NCBI RefSeq assembly: GCF_000269905.1
Contig: NZ_AKIF01000011.1
Location: 1-32,783, forward strand
Length of the DNA: 32,783 bases
Origin: Alkalibacillus haloalkaliphilus C5
Lineage (GTDB): Bacteria; Bacillota; Bacilli; Bacillales; Alkalibacillaceae
Direction of reading: 5' to 3'
In this document: positions 1 through 9,173 of the stretch, piece by piece
Numbering within the stretch: the first letter of the stretch is position 1
How the letters are laid out: each line of letters begins with the position of its first letter
The notes under the pieces: model-generated
Seen by the model: only the letters and a program-made list of their open reading frames with translations
The model's database searches: none
Told to the model about the DNA's origin: nothing
Translations under genes and position numbers: made by a program

Positions 1-240
1 GGTGCGTGATTCAATTGTTTCTACAGCTTGTTGTAAAACACGTTCAGCCATGACTCTATCGGTAGAAACAACAGCTATTCCGAATGCTGACCGTTGCCAT
101 GTATCATGGAAATCGATTTCAGTCATACTTACATTAAACTTCTTAGTGATTTGATTAGTCACCTGTTTAATAATTGAACGTTTACCTTTTAAAGATTGAA
201 CATCATAAAGTAAACATTCGACGTAAGCATATCCGATCAT
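1..240 (-). CDS. ylxP: YlxP/DUF503 family protein (partial, 3' end outside window)
   Basis: The reverse strand from an ATG at 240 reads 80 uninterrupted codons beginning [20 protein letters not shown] and running off the window edge. Small size, the LKGKRSIIK motif and position directly after infB match the YlxP (DUF503) family, usually about 90 aa, so only about a dozen residues are missing. YlxP lies between infB and rbfA in Bacilli; its biochemical role is not settled, although a link to ribosome maturation is often inferred from the operon. The ATG overlaps the infB stop by one base (TAATG), so translation is probably coupled to infB. The family call rests on motif and synteny. Confidence 0.85.
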   Translation of the reverse strand, partial: MIGYAYVECLLYDVQSLKGKRSIIKQVTNQITKKFNVSMTEIDFHDTWQRSAFGIAVVSTDRVMAERVLQQAVETIESRT

Positions 241-2393
241 TATTTTTTAATTTCCTCCATTACGAACGCTTCAATGATGTCGCCTTCCTTAATGTCATTG
301 AAGTTTTTAATCGTAATACCACATTCGTAGTTTTGTTGTACCTCTTTAACATCATCTTTGAAACGTTTTAACGAGTCAATCTCACCTTCAAATTGTACAA
401 CGCTATCACGAATAACACGTACACCAGAATGACGTGTAATCTTACCATCTGTAACGTAAGAGCCAGCAATTGTACCAATTTTAGATACTTTGAACGTTTC
501 ACGTACTTCAACTTGACCGATCACTTTTTCTTCATACTCTGGGTCAAGCATACCTTTCATCGCTGCTTCGATCTCTTCAATAATTTTATAAATAATACGA
601 TGCAAGCGAATGTCGATGCCTTCTGTTTCTGCAGCTCGTTTTGCATTATTATCAGGTCGAACGTTAAATCCAATAACAATAGCGTTTGAAGCAGATGCTA
701 AAATGATATCTGATTCCGTAATAGCACCAACACCTGTATGGATGATGTTAATCTTCGCACCTTCTACATCGATCTTACGTAAAGATGAAGCAACAGCTTC
801 TACTGAACCTTGTACGTCAGCTTTTACAATAAGGTTGATTTCTTTTAAATCACCCTGTTTAATTTGATCAAATAACTCATCTAGATTTAGCTTACCTGTT
901 GATTCACGTTGTTCTTCAACTTCTTTTTGCTCACGTATTTCAGCGATTTGTTTAGCTTTTTTCTCATCTTTGAATACAACAAATTGATCACCGGCTTGTG
1001 GTACAGAGTTAAGACCTATTACTTCAACTGGTGTTGATGGACCTGCTGAATTAACACGACGTCCTAAGTCATCACTCATTGCACGTACCTTACCATAAGT
1101 GTTTCCAATTACTAAAGAATCACCCATGTTCAGTGTACCATTTTGAACTAATAAAGTAGCTACACTTCCGCGGCCTTTTTCAAGCTGAGCTTCGATTACT
1201 GTACCGTTTGCAGGCTTGTTAGGGTTTGCTTTTAGTTCTTCAACTTCTGCAACTAAGTTAATCATTTCTACTAAATCATCAATACCTTCACCTTTTAAAG
1301 CTGAAAGCGGTACATAAATTGTTTCTCCGCCCCAGTCTTCAGGTACTAGTTCGTATTCCGTCAATTCTTGCATAACGCGACTTGGGTCTGCGCCTTCTTT
1401 ATCAACTTTGTTTACAGCTACAATAATTGGCACCTCTGCAGCTTTCGCGTGGTTAATTGCTTCAACTGTTTGAGGCATCACTCCATCATCAGCAGCTACG
1501 ACTAAAATTGCAATGTCTGTTACTTGTGCACCACGAGAACGCATGCTAGTGAATGCCGCGTGACCAGGTGTATCTAAGAATGTTGTCTTTTTACCATCAT
1601 CATCAATTTGGTAAGCACCAATATGCTGTGTAATTCCACCCGCTTCGCCTTCTGTAACTTTTGTTTCACGAATCGAGTCTAAAAGCGTAGTTTTACCATG
1701 GTCAACGTGTCCCATGATTGTAACGATTGCTGGACGAATTTGTAGATTTTCAGCTTCATCTTCTTCAATGAAGTTGTTTAAATCCGTTTGGTCAACGACA
1801 ACTTCCTCTTCAACTTCAACGCCAAAATCATCACAAATTAGTTCTATTGTTTCTTGGTCTAATTGCTGATTAATTGTAGCCATTACTCCAAGCATCATAA
1901 GCTTCTTAATGATTTCTGAAGAGTCTTTGTTTAACTTCTCAGCAAGCTCTCCAACTGTTAGAGACCCTTGATAAGTGATTTTGCTTGGTACTTCTTGGGA
2001 GCTTTGTTGTGGTTTCTGTTGTTGTTCTTGTCTTCTGTTTTTGTTGTTACCTTTTTTGTTGTTTTTCTTATTTTTATTACCTTGATTATTTTGATTGTGG
2101 TTTGATTGTTTTTGATTGTTTTGGCCTTGTTTCTTCTGATTATTGCTGTTTCGATTTTGCTGCTGTTGGTTGTTGGATTGTTTCTTAGGCTCTTGCTTCT
2201 TCTCTTCTTGTTTTGGTTCCGCTTTTTTTTCTGATTTTGGTTGATAAATTCCATCCAACTGTCTAATTGTGTTTTCTGTAATAGTAGACATATGGTTTGA
2301 AATTTCAACGTCTAATTCTTTTAATTTATTAATAACTTCTTTACTTGAAACGTTTTGTTGCTTGGCATATTCATATACGCGCATTTTTTTCAT
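240..2393 (-). CDS. infB: Translation initiation factor IF-2
   Basis: IF-2 is the GTPase that brings fMet-tRNA to the 30S subunit and promotes subunit joining. The 717-aa protein has an IF2 N-terminal domain (about residues 1-50), a Lys/Asn/Gln-rich low-complexity linker (about 52-135), a second IF2_N-like domain (about 140-190), and the G domain with G1 GHVDHGKT (228-235), G3 DTPGH (274-278) and G4 NKVDK (328-332), followed by the beta-barrel and C-terminal tRNA-binding domains. Length is near that of the B. subtilis protein (about 716 aa). The ATG at 2393 has a GGGGGTGA ribosome binding site. It follows ylxQ and ends in a one-base overlap with ylxP. The linker is unusually rich in N and Q. 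Confidence 0.98.
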   Translation of the reverse strand: MKKMRVYEYAKQQNVSSKEVINKLKELDVEISNHMSTITENTIRQLDGIYQPKSEKKAEPKQEEKKQEPKKQSNNQQQQNRNSNNQKKQGQNNQKQSNHNQNNQGNKNKKNNKKGNNKNRRQEQQQKPQQSSQEVPSKITYQGSLTVGELAEKLNKDSSEIIKKLMMLGVMATINQQLDQETIELICDDFGVEVEEEVVVDQTDLNNFIEEDEAENLQIRPAIVTIMGHVDHGKTTLLDSIRETKVTEGEAGGITQHIGAYQIDDDGKKTTFLDTPGHAAFTSMRSRGAQVTDIAILVVAADDGVMPQTVEAINHAKAAEVPIIVAVNKVDKEGADPSRVMQELTEYELVPEDWGGETIYVPLSALKGEGIDDLVEMINLVAEVEELKANPNKPANGTVIEAQLEKGRGSVATLLVQNGTLNMGDSLVIGNTYGKVRAMSDDLGRRVNSAGPSTPVEVIGLNSVPQAGDQFVVFKDEKKAKQIAEIREQKEVEEQRESTGKLNLDELFDQIKQGDLKEINLIVKADVQGSVEAVASSLRKIDVEGAKINIIHTGVGAITESDIILASASNAIVIGFNVRPDNNAKRAAETEGIDIRLHRIIYKIIEEIEAAMKGMLDPEYEEKVIGQVEVRETFKVSKIGTIAGSYVTDGKITRHSGVRVIRDSVVQFEGEIDSLKRFKDDVKEVQQNYECGITIKNFNDIKEGDIIEAFVMEEIKK

Positions 2394-2410
2394 ACATTCA
2401 CCCCCGAGTA

Positions 2411-2718
2411 TTATTCCGGTAACAATTCCATTAACTTGTTTGAAAAACCTTCGTCATTTATGCAATTGCCACTCGCCCTTGCTTCCCAATCGCTTGAGAT
2501 AGCGTATTACGATCATCAACAATTCGAAAAGGGACATTATAGCTACGACACTTATCTGTGAGTTTTTTAGTTGTATTTTGAGAAGCATCTCCTGCAATGA
2601 TCACTAACTTTGCTTGGTGTGATCGGATTGCATTGATAATCGATTCTTCACCGAGTGTTATCTTCCTTGCTCGGAATGCTAGCCCTAGTAAGTTTAAATA
2701 GTTATGGCTCACTTTCAC
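2411..2718 (-). CDS. ylxQ: YlxQ, L7Ae-family RNA-binding protein, C-terminus frameshifted
   Basis: The start is a GTG at 2718 inside a GTGA overlap with the ylxR stop. The frame reads 86 aa of an L7Ae/L30e-like fold ([36 protein letters not shown]) and stops at 2458-2460. YlxQ proteins are usually about 100 aa. The missing end is present in the -1 frame directly downstream ([15 protein letters not shown], stop 2411-2413), so restoring one base near 2457-2461 gives 102 aa, with normal spacing to infB. The family binds kink-turn-like RNA and sits in the nusA-infB operon; its exact role is uncertain. The lesion is probably a sequence error or a recent one-base deletion. The uninterrupted frame is 2458-2718. 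Confidence 0.85.
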
Positions 2719-2981
2719 TCACTCACTTTACGTAGTAATTCGTCGTAGATCTCATCATTAACTGTTGCATTTAAATGTTTATTTAACACTTTCGTTTGTC
2801 TCGCCTTTTCAATTGTATCTTGATCATGACTTAAATAGGCGCCTCTACCGTTCTTTTTGCCGGTATCGTCAACGAAAACCTCACCCTCTTTATTTCGAAC
2901 AACCCGAATGAGCTGTTTTTTTGGTACCATTTCTTGTGTCACAACACACTTACGTAAAGGTTCTTTCTTTTTACTTGCCAT
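2715..2981 (-). CDS. ylxR: YlxR/RnpM family RNA-binding protein
   Basis: This 88-aa basic protein shows the YlxR (DUF448) pattern: RKCVVTQEMVPKKQLIRVVR (about residues 10-29) and the GRGAYLSHD motif (about 45-53). YlxR has been described as RnpM, a protein that binds RNase P RNA and modulates its activity; that role is taken from the family, not seen here. The ATG at 2981 is preceded by a GGGGTGAT ribosome binding site. It sits 13 bases after nusA and overlaps ylxQ by four bases, as in the standard nusA-ylxR-ylxQ-infB operon. Confidence 0.92.
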   Translation of the reverse strand: MASKKKEPLRKCVVTQEMVPKKQLIRVVRNKEGEVFVDDTGKKNGRGAYLSHDQDTIEKARQTKVLNKHLNATVNDEIYDELLRKVSE

Positions 2982-2994
2982 TATTCATCACCCC

Positions 2995-4092
2995 TTACAG
3001 TTCGTCGTCGTGATCTTCTACATCAACTTCAGCTGAGTCGTTATTTAACAACCCTTCTTCTGTTGCTTCTGATTCGCTTTTTATGTCAATCTTCCAACCT
3101 GTTAATTTAGCAGCTAAACGAGCATTTTGTCCTCTTTTACCAATTGCTAGTGATAGTTGGTTATCAGGTACAATAACTGTCGTTGCATGCTCTTCTTCGT
3201 CTACTAGTACATCAATTACTTTTGAAGGACTTAATGCGTTTGATATATAAACAACTGGATCTTCTGAGTAATGTACGATATCGATTTTTTCGCCGTTTAG
3301 TTCATCAACTACTGTCTGTACTCGCTGACCTCTTTGACCGACACATGAACCAACTGGGTCAATTTCTGGGTCTTCAGCGTGTACACTAATTTTTGAACGA
3401 TCGCCAGCTTCACGTGATACTGACATAATCTCAACGATTCCTTCGTAAATTTCAGGAACCTCAATTTCAAATAATCGCTTTAATAATCCAGGATGAGTAC
3501 GGGATACATAAACTTGAGGCCCTTTGCTCGTATTCTCCACTTTAGTAACATAAACTTTAATTCTGTCATGGACTTTATACGACTCACCAGGCATGATTTC
3601 ATTGATTGGTAATTTACCTTCAATCTTTCCTAAGTGGATATAAAGATACCTTTGGTCCATACGTTGAACTGTTCCAATTAAGATATCATCTAAGCGGTCA
3701 ACAAAGTCGTTATAGATTACACCGCGCTCTGCCTCACGAACTCGTTGCGTTACAACTTGTTTGGCAGCTTGAGCCGCAATTCGTCCAAAGTTTCTTGGTG
3801 TAACTTCACGCTCTACGACATCGTCAACTTCATATGTTGGGTCGATTTCTCTAGCTTCTTCAATTGAGATTTCTAAATCATTGTCTTCTACTTCTTCAAC
3901 AATTTGAAGTCTTGCGTAAACTTTAAGTTCACCATCATCTGAGTCTAAATCAACTCTAACGTTTGTTTTCGAATTGAAGTTCTTCTTGTATGCTGAAACT
4001 AATGCTGCATCAAGAGCTTCATAAAGAACTTCACGATCAATGCCTTTCTCATCGGCTAAACTCTTCATTGCATCTAAAAGATCTGTATTCAC
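2995..4092 (-). CDS. nusA: Transcription termination/antitermination protein NusA
   Basis: NusA binds RNA polymerase and stimulates pausing and hairpin-dependent termination. The protein has the N-terminal polymerase-binding domain (LLDAMKSLADEKGIDREV), an S1 domain (around residues 135-195), and two KH domains with GSCVGQRGQRV (about 245-257) and LAIGKRGQNARLA (about 315-328), ending in an acidic tail. I chose the GTG at 4092, which gives MNTDLLDA, collinear with Bacillus NusA (MSSELLDA), about 8 bases after GGGAGG. A TTG one codon upstream (4095) is possible. The length of 365 aa is normal for Firmicutes, which lack the extra C-terminal repeats of E. coli NusA. Confidence 0.97.
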   Translation of the reverse strand: MNTDLLDAMKSLADEKGIDREVLYEALDAALVSAYKKNFNSKTNVRVDLDSDDGELKVYARLQIVEEVEDNDLEISIEEAREIDPTYEVDDVVEREVTPRNFGRIAAQAAKQVVTQRVREAERGVIYNDFVDRLDDILIGTVQRMDQRYLYIHLGKIEGKLPINEIMPGESYKVHDRIKVYVTKVENTSKGPQVYVSRTHPGLLKRLFEIEVPEIYEGIVEIMSVSREAGDRSKISVHAEDPEIDPVGSCVGQRGQRVQTVVDELNGEKIDIVHYSEDPVVYISNALSPSKVIDVLVDEEEHATTVIVPDNQLSLAIGKRGQNARLAAKLTGWKIDIKSESEATEEGLLNNDSAEVDVEDHDDEL

Positions 4093-4109
4093 CAATTAAA
4101 CCTCCCTTA

Positions 4110-4586
4110 TTAAAATGACACAGCTAAATGTGCATTCGCGACCTTTTTATATGGTATAGTTACTTCTTTTGTTTGAGTTTTAATTTTAACTACAAGTGTT
4201 ACTTCATCGTTTTCAAAGTTTTTAATATCGCCAAAGAACTCTTTATCACCATCAATAGGTTCGAACGTCTTTATGTAAACATAAGAACCGACAAATCGCT
4301 CGAAATCTTCTCTTTTCTTCAGCTTGCGTTCTACACCTGGTGATGACACTTCAAGAAAATAAGCACTCTCAATTGGATCTTGTTCATCTAATTGTTCACT
4401 TAATTGCTCACTTACTTTCTCGCAATCTTCAATGTCGATGCCTCCATCTTTATCTACATAGACTCGTAAGAAGTGGTTTTTCCCTTCTTTAACAAATTCA
4501 ACGTCTACTAATTCTAGCTCCATTGCATCTACAATTGGTTGTGCGATCTCTTCAGTCAAAGTTACAATTTTTTTACTCAAGTTCAT
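4110..4586 (-). CDS. rimP: Ribosome maturation factor RimP
   Basis: RimP assists 30S subunit maturation. The 158-aa protein contains the conserved first domain with DIEDCEKVSEQLSEQLD (about residues 51-67) and the LEVSSPGVERKL motif (about 80-91), followed by the small SH3-like C-terminal barrel. Length matches the family (about 155 aa). It is the first gene of the rimP-nusA-ylxR-ylxQ-infB-ylxP operon, with a TAAGGAGGGT ribosome binding site before the ATG at 4586, and follows the promoter and structured leader at 4587-4783. nusA starts 17 bases downstream. Confidence 0.96.
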   Translation of the reverse strand: MNLSKKIVTLTEEIAQPIVDAMELELVDVEFVKEGKNHFLRVYVDKDGGIDIEDCEKVSEQLSEQLDEQDPIESAYFLEVSSPGVERKLKKREDFERFVGSYVYIKTFEPIDGDKEFFGDIKNFENDEVTLVVKIKTQTKEVTIPYKKVANAHLAVSF

Positions 4587-4659
4587 ACCCTCCTTAATAC
4601 AGCTAAGTGCTACTAATAATTTCTATAAGCATTCTTTCATTATTTTAGGCAATAAATTG

Positions 4660-4685
4660 CCCTGCTGTTTACGTGTTCAGCAGGG
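4660..4685 (-). other. Second hairpin in the rimP-nusA leader
   Basis: CCCTGCTG / CAGCAGGG forms an 8-bp perfect stem with a 10-base loop. It is followed not by a U-tract but by the small palindrome GGCAATAAATTGCC, which overlaps its 3' foot. It may be an RNA stability or processing element or part of the attenuator architecture. The remainder of the leader (4587-4659) shows only the ribosome binding site. Confidence 0.5.
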
Positions 4686-4690
4686 TGAGA

Positions 4691-4721
4691 CAAAAGGAAA
4701 GAGTGGGTTTCCCCACTCTTT
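4691..4721 (-). terminator. Terminator-like hairpin in the rimP leader (candidate NusA-dependent attenuator)
   Basis: The reverse strand reads a perfect 10-bp stem AAAGAGTGGG / CCCACTCTTT closed by a GAAA tetraloop (4698-4721), followed by CCTTTTG (4697-4691), a short and interrupted U-tract. It lies downstream of the rimP promoter and upstream of rimP, so it can act as a leader attenuator and also end polC transcripts. Weak U-tracts of this kind are typical of NusA-stimulated terminators. NusA-dependent autoregulation of this operon has been reported in B. subtilis; the assignment here is inference. Confidence 0.65.
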
Positions 4722-4754
4722 ACCGTAATCGTATCTTTTGCTTATCCAATATGA

Positions 4755-4783
4755 AATATACCATACTGATAGAATATTTGCAA
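4755..4783 (-). promoter_or_regulatory. Sigma-A type promoter of the rimP-nusA-infB operon
   Basis: On the reverse strand, TTGCAA (4783-4778) is followed by exactly 17 bases and then TATATT (4760-4755), near consensus for the housekeeping sigma factor. It lies 15 bases past the polC stop and about 170 bases before the rimP ATG, where the operon promoter is expected. The start point is inferred at about 4748. Confidence 0.8.
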
Positions 4784-4797
4784 CCCTGGAGACTAGT

Positions 4798-7700
4798 CTA
4801 GAACAGTGATAGCTGATTTTGATCAGGTAATCCTTCTAAGCAACCATGTGTGTCTAAGTACTCTAATACAGTCTTAGATATACGCGAACGTTCACGCAAA
4901 TCTTCTTTTGAAAGGAATTCACCTTCTTCACGAGCTTTCACAATATTAATCGCTGCATTAGTACCTAAACCATCAATTGAATTGAATGGTGGGATCAATG
5001 TATCACCATCAACAATAAACTTTTTAGCATCTGATTTATAAAGGTCTACTTTTTGGAAAGAATATCCTCTCTTCGTCATTTCTAAGGCTAGTTCTAACAC
5101 GGTTAATAAGCTTTTCTCTTTTGGAGCAGCATCATTACCCTTCTCAAGAATATCTTCAACACGTTGCTTGATTGGTTCTGCTCCTCTTACCATTGTGTCA
5201 ATATCAAAGTCATCTGCACGTACTGAGAAGTAAGCAGCATAAAATTCGATGGGATAATGAACTTTGAAATAAGCAATTCTAATTGCCATCAACACATATG
5301 CTGCAGCGTGTGCTTTCGGAAACATGTACTTAATCTTCTTACAAGATTCAATATACCAATCAGGCACACCATGCTTTTTCATTTCTGTGATCCATTCATC
5401 TTTTAGCCCTTTTCCTTTACGAACAAATTCCATAATCGTAAAGGCTAAAGATGACTCGAGCCCTTTGTGCATTAAATAGACCATAATATCGTCACGACAA
5501 CCGATTACATCACCAATTTCGCAAATGCCGTCATTAATTAAATCCTGAGCGTTACCTAACCATACATCAGTACCGTGAGATAGACCAGATATAATAACAA
5601 GTTCATTAAAAGTAGATGGTTTAGTATCTTCAAGCATCTGTCTTACAAATCGTGTACCGAACTCTGGTACTCCAAGTGTTCCAGTTTTACACAAAATATC
5701 ATCGGCTGTTACACCTAAAACATCAGGACCGCTAAAAATTTTCATCACTTCCGGATCGTTAACTGGAACATATTCTGGGTCAATACCAGTAATGTCTTGT
5801 AACATACGAATCACGGTAGGATCATCGTGTCCTAAAATGTCAAGTTTTAATAAGTTATCATGGATAGAATGGAAATCAAAGTGTGTCGTTAACCATTCTG
5901 AACTTTGATCATCAGCTGGATATTGAATTGGCGAAAAGTCGTATATCTCGTATTCATCTGGTACAACGATAATACCACCTGGGTGTTGTCCTGTTGTACG
6001 TTTTACGCCTGTACACCCTTTAACTAACCGGTCTACTTCTGCTTGACGATACATGAATTGGTTGTCTTGTGCGTACCCTTTAACATACCCGTATGCAGTC
6101 TTTTCTGCGACTGTACCAATAGTACCTGCACGATAAACTTTATCTTCCCCGAATAACACCTTCGTATAATGGTGAGCTACAGGTTGATATTCTCCTGAGA
6201 AGTTTAAGTCGATATCAGGTACTTTATCCCCTTTAAAGCCTAGGAATGTTTCAAATGGGATATCCTGTCCATCACGAGTATATTCTGCACCACACTGTTC
6301 ACAACTTTTTTCAGGTAAATCATAACCAGAACCAACGCTTCCATCAGTGAAAAACTCATAGTGTTGACAGTCTGGACATACATAGTGTGGCGCTAACGGG
6401 TTTACTTCAGTAATCTCCATCATCGTCGCGACAAATGATGAACCTACTGAACCACGCGAACCAACTAAATAGCCATCCTCTAATGATTTTTTAACGATTT
6501 TTTGAGAAATTAAATAAATAACCGAGAAGCCATTTTCGATAATACTCGTTAACTCGACTTCAAGTCGGTCAGTTACAATGTTAGGTAAGTCTTCCCCATA
6601 AATGCTTTTAGCACGGTTATAACACATATCTCTTATTTCTTGGTCAGCACCTTCAATGTTTGGTGTATATAAATCGTCTTTAATTGGTTTTAATACATCA
6701 ACTTGATCGGCTACCCAGTTTGTATTTGTAACGACAATTTCTTTTGCTTTTTCTTCACCAAGGAATGCAAAGTCATTTAACATTTCTTGTGTTGTTTTAA
6801 ATGGCACATTAGGTAACGTTTGACGGTTTAACGGGTTACCACTTTGAGAGCCTATTAAAATTTGTCGATAAATTTTTTCGTGTTCGTGTAAATAATGGGT
6901 ATTACCGGTTGCTACTACTGTTTTACCTAAGCGTTCCCCTATTTCAATCAACTTCTTAATCAATTGCTTAATATGCTCTAGCGATTGTACATTCTCTTTT
7001 TCGATTAAGTGGTAATAGTTCATTGGAGGTTGAACTTCGATATAATCGTAAAACTCTGCCACTTTTTCTGCTTCTTCCTCAGATTTAAGAGCAATAGTAT
7101 CAAATAATTCACCTTGATCACATGCTGACCCTACTAAGATTCCTTCACGATGTTTTGATAATTTTGAGCGTGGTATTCTAGGGACTCGGAAAAAGTAATC
7201 AGTATGTGCTAACGACACAAGCTTGAATAAGTTCTTTAATCCTTCTTCTGTTTGAGCTATTAAAGTAGCATGCATAGGTCTAGAACGTTTGTAAGCGTCA
7301 CCTTGTCCTACATAACGATTTAAATCTTGATGGTTTTCAATCTCTTTTTCTTTCGCCGTTTTAACTAACGCCCACATTAAATAACCAGTAGCTTCCGCAT
7401 CATATATTGCGCGGTGGTGTTGTGTTAACTCAATATTTAATTGTTTACATAATGTATTTAAGCGGTGGTTTTTTAAATTAGGGTAAAGTAAACGTGCTAG
7501 TTCAAGAGTGTCGATGACAGGATTAGTTACTTTCGGTAAATCTATACGTTTATAAGCTGCATTAATAAAGCCTATATCGAAACTTGCGTTATGAGCTACG
7601 AGTACATCACTACCACACCATTCATAAAAGTCGCGCATAACATCTTCAATTTCTGGTGCATCTTTAACCATATCATCAGTTATACCTGTAAGATCAATTG

Positions 7701-9096
7701 TGGTTTGGCTTAACTTTTGATGAGGATTAGCAAATCGCTCAAAACGGTCAACAATTTCACCTTGGTACAATTTCACGGCTGCTAACTCGATAATTTTATC
7801 GTATGTTGCAGAAAGCCCTGTCGTTTCGACGTCAAATACGATATATGTTGCATCTTCAAGCATTAAGTCCTTTTCATTGTAAGCAATAGGAACTCCATCA
7901 TCTACTAAATAAGCTTCCAATCCATAAAGTACTTTAATATCATGCTTTTGGCTTGCATTATACGCATCTGGAAAAGCTTGGACTACTCCGTGGTCTGTGA
8001 TCGCAACCGCTTTATGGCCCCAATTAGCAGCTTGTTCAACTAAGCTAGTAGCTGAGACTGTGGCGTCCATTTGACTCATCGTTGTATGCGCATGTAGTTC
8101 TACACGCTTTTCACCATCTATACCTTTATCTTTGCGTACTACACCTTTTACTTCAATGACATCATTACCCATCATCATAAGTTCATTCGTGTACGTATCT
8201 GTTTGTACGCTTCCACGCGCTTTAAGCCACATACCTGCTTTTACACGCTTAAATTGTTCTTTTTGTTCATCACCTTTAGAGAACATCTTAATTTGGATTG
8301 AATCCGTATAGTCTGTAATGCTAATAATCAAAAGGTCGCGACCTGACCTTAAATTACGAATGTCTACATCAAAGACATAACCTTGAATGACCATTCGTTT
8401 CTCTTCTTCTAAAATATTGTGCATTTGAATTGGCTCATCCTTAATTTCATAGCCAATTTGTAAAGGGCCTTGATTTTCCTTCGGTTCATTTTCTTTAACT
8501 TTTTCTTTTTCAGCTTGATCTTGTATTGCTTTTTGAACTAAGTTTCTTTCTTCTTCTTGTTTCTGTTTTTGGAACTGATGGATTTCTTCTTCATTAATTG
8601 AGACTTCTAGTTGAATATAATAATTTTTAAGTCCGTGCTTATCACAGTATTCTTTAAATAGTGGATCTAACTTCTTCTTAATCACGTTAGCTTCTGCATC
8701 ATTACGAGCGCTTAAAGTGACATTAGGCCCCTCTATTTTTGGTACTTGAGAACAGATAAAGTCTTTATACGCCGGAAATAAATCATGGATGGAATGAATG
8801 AAATCATGCCAATAGGTTTTAAATTCTCCATCCTCAAGATCACTATGATCATTTGTAATAACTACATCAACGTCCGCAATATGATGAAAGGCCGTTTTTA
8901 AGTTAGCTTTGAATAAAGAAATGGCTTCGAATTTAAATGGAATGGGGTTATGTAAGTGAAACTCCCACAGTTTTTTATCTTTATAAACAGTTAATTTATT
9001 TAATATGGTTTCAGAAAAGTGCTCATTGATAACATCAGTTGGCATATTAACTTGTTCGAGTAACAATGCCATTTTCTCTTTTTTATTTAGGTCCAT
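4798..9096 (-). CDS. polC: DNA polymerase III alpha subunit, Gram-positive PolC type
   Basis: This is the main replicative polymerase of low-GC Gram-positives, with 3'-5' proofreading in the same chain. The 1432 residues show an N-terminal domain, an OB fold (about 230-320), a PHP domain with [13 protein letters not shown] (333-345) and ITDHG (366-370), the inserted DEDD exonuclease with FDVETTG (421-427) and HNASFDIGF (502-510), a zinc-binding knuckle CPDC...CEQC (907-935), and the catalytic palm [11 protein letters not shown] (960-970). The C-terminus ends [10 protein letters not shown], resembling a beta-clamp-binding peptide. Length matches B. subtilis PolC (about 1437). It follows proS after a 77-base gap holding a strong hairpin. 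Confidence 0.98.
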   Translation of the reverse strand: MDLNKKEKMALLLEQVNMPTDVINEHFSETILNKLTVYKDKKLWEFHLHNPIPFKFEAISLFKANLKTAFHHIADVDVVITNDHSDLEDGEFKTYWHDFIHSIHDLFPAYKDFICSQVPKIEGPNVTLSARNDAEANVIKKKLDPLFKEYCDKHGLKNYYIQLEVSINEEEIHQFQKQKQEEERNLVQKAIQDQAEKEKVKENEPKENQGPLQIGYEIKDEPIQMHNILEEEKRMVIQGYVFDVDIRNLRSGRDLLIISITDYTDSIQIKMFSKGDEQKEQFKRVKAGMWLKARGSVQTDTYTNELMMMGNDVIEVKGVVRKDKGIDGEKRVELHAHTTMSQMDATVSATSLVEQAANWGHKAVAITDHGVVQAFPDAYNASQKHDIKVLYGLEAYLVDDGVPIAYNEKDLMLEDATYIVFDVETTGLSATYDKIIELAAVKLYQGEIVDRFERFANPHQKLSQTTIDLTGITDDMVKDAPEIEDVMRDFYEWCGSDVLVAHNASFDIGFINAAYKRIDLPKVTNPVIDTLELARLLYPNLKNHRLNTLCKQLNIELTQHHRAIYDAEATGYLMWALVKTAKEKEIENHQDLNRYVGQGDAYKRSRPMHATLIAQTEEGLKNLFKLVSLAHTDYFFRVPRIPRSKLSKHREGILVGSACDQGELFDTIALKSEEEAEKVAEFYDYIEVQPPMNYYHLIEKENVQSLEHIKQLIKKLIEIGERLGKTVVATGNTHYLHEHEKIYRQILIGSQSGNPLNRQTLPNVPFKTTQEMLNDFAFLGEEKAKEIVVTNTNWVADQVDVLKPIKDDLYTPNIEGADQEIRDMCYNRAKSIYGEDLPNIVTDRLEVELTSIIENGFSVIYLISQKIVKKSLEDGYLVGSRGSVGSSFVATMMEITEVNPLAPHYVCPDCQHYEFFTDGSVGSGYDLPEKSCEQCGAEYTRDGQDIPFETFLGFKGDKVPDIDLNFSGEYQPVAHHYTKVLFGEDKVYRAGTIGTVAEKTAYGYVKGYAQDNQFMYRQAEVDRLVKGCTGVKRTTGQHPGGIIVVPDEYEIYDFSPIQYPADDQSSEWLTTHFDFHSIHDNLLKLDILGHDDPTVIRMLQDITGIDPEYVPVNDPEVMKIFSGPDVLGVTADDILCKTGTLGVPEFGTRFVRQMLEDTKPSTFNELVIISGLSHGTDVWLGNAQDLINDGICEIGDVIGCRDDIMVYLMHKGLESSLAFTIMEFVRKGKGLKDEWITEMKKHGVPDWYIESCKKIKYMFPKAHAAAYVLMAIRIAYFKVHYPIEFYAAYFSVRADDFDIDTMVRGAEPIKQRVEDILEKGNDAAPKEKSLLTVLELALEMTKRGYSFQKVDLYKSDAKKFIVDGDTLIPPFNSIDGLGTNAAINIVKAREEGEFLSKEDLRERSRISKTVLEYLDTHGCLEGLPDQNQLSLF

Positions 9097-9130
9097 TTCA
9101 AGTCCCTCTCTTAAAGGTTATATCATTTTA

Positions 9131-9166
9131 GTAAACCCTTGTCTCGCACAAAAGACAAGGGTTTAC
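9131..9166 (-). repeat. Perfect 14-bp inverted repeat between proS and polC
   Basis: GTAAACCCTTGTCT pairs perfectly with AGACAAGGGTTTAC across an 8-base loop, beginning 7 bases after the proS stop. On the transcribed strand it is followed by TAAAATGATAT, so there is no U-tract. It may be a degenerate or Rho-assisted terminator, or an mRNA stability element between proS and polC. The function is undetermined. Confidence 0.6.
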
Positions 9167-9173
9167 ATCAAAA

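Noticed and set aside
1985-2188. Plus-strand open frame rich in Cys, Phe and Val opposite the infB linker
   Set aside because: It is the complement of the repetitive N/Q/K codons of infB, has biased composition, no ribosome binding site and no recognisable family.
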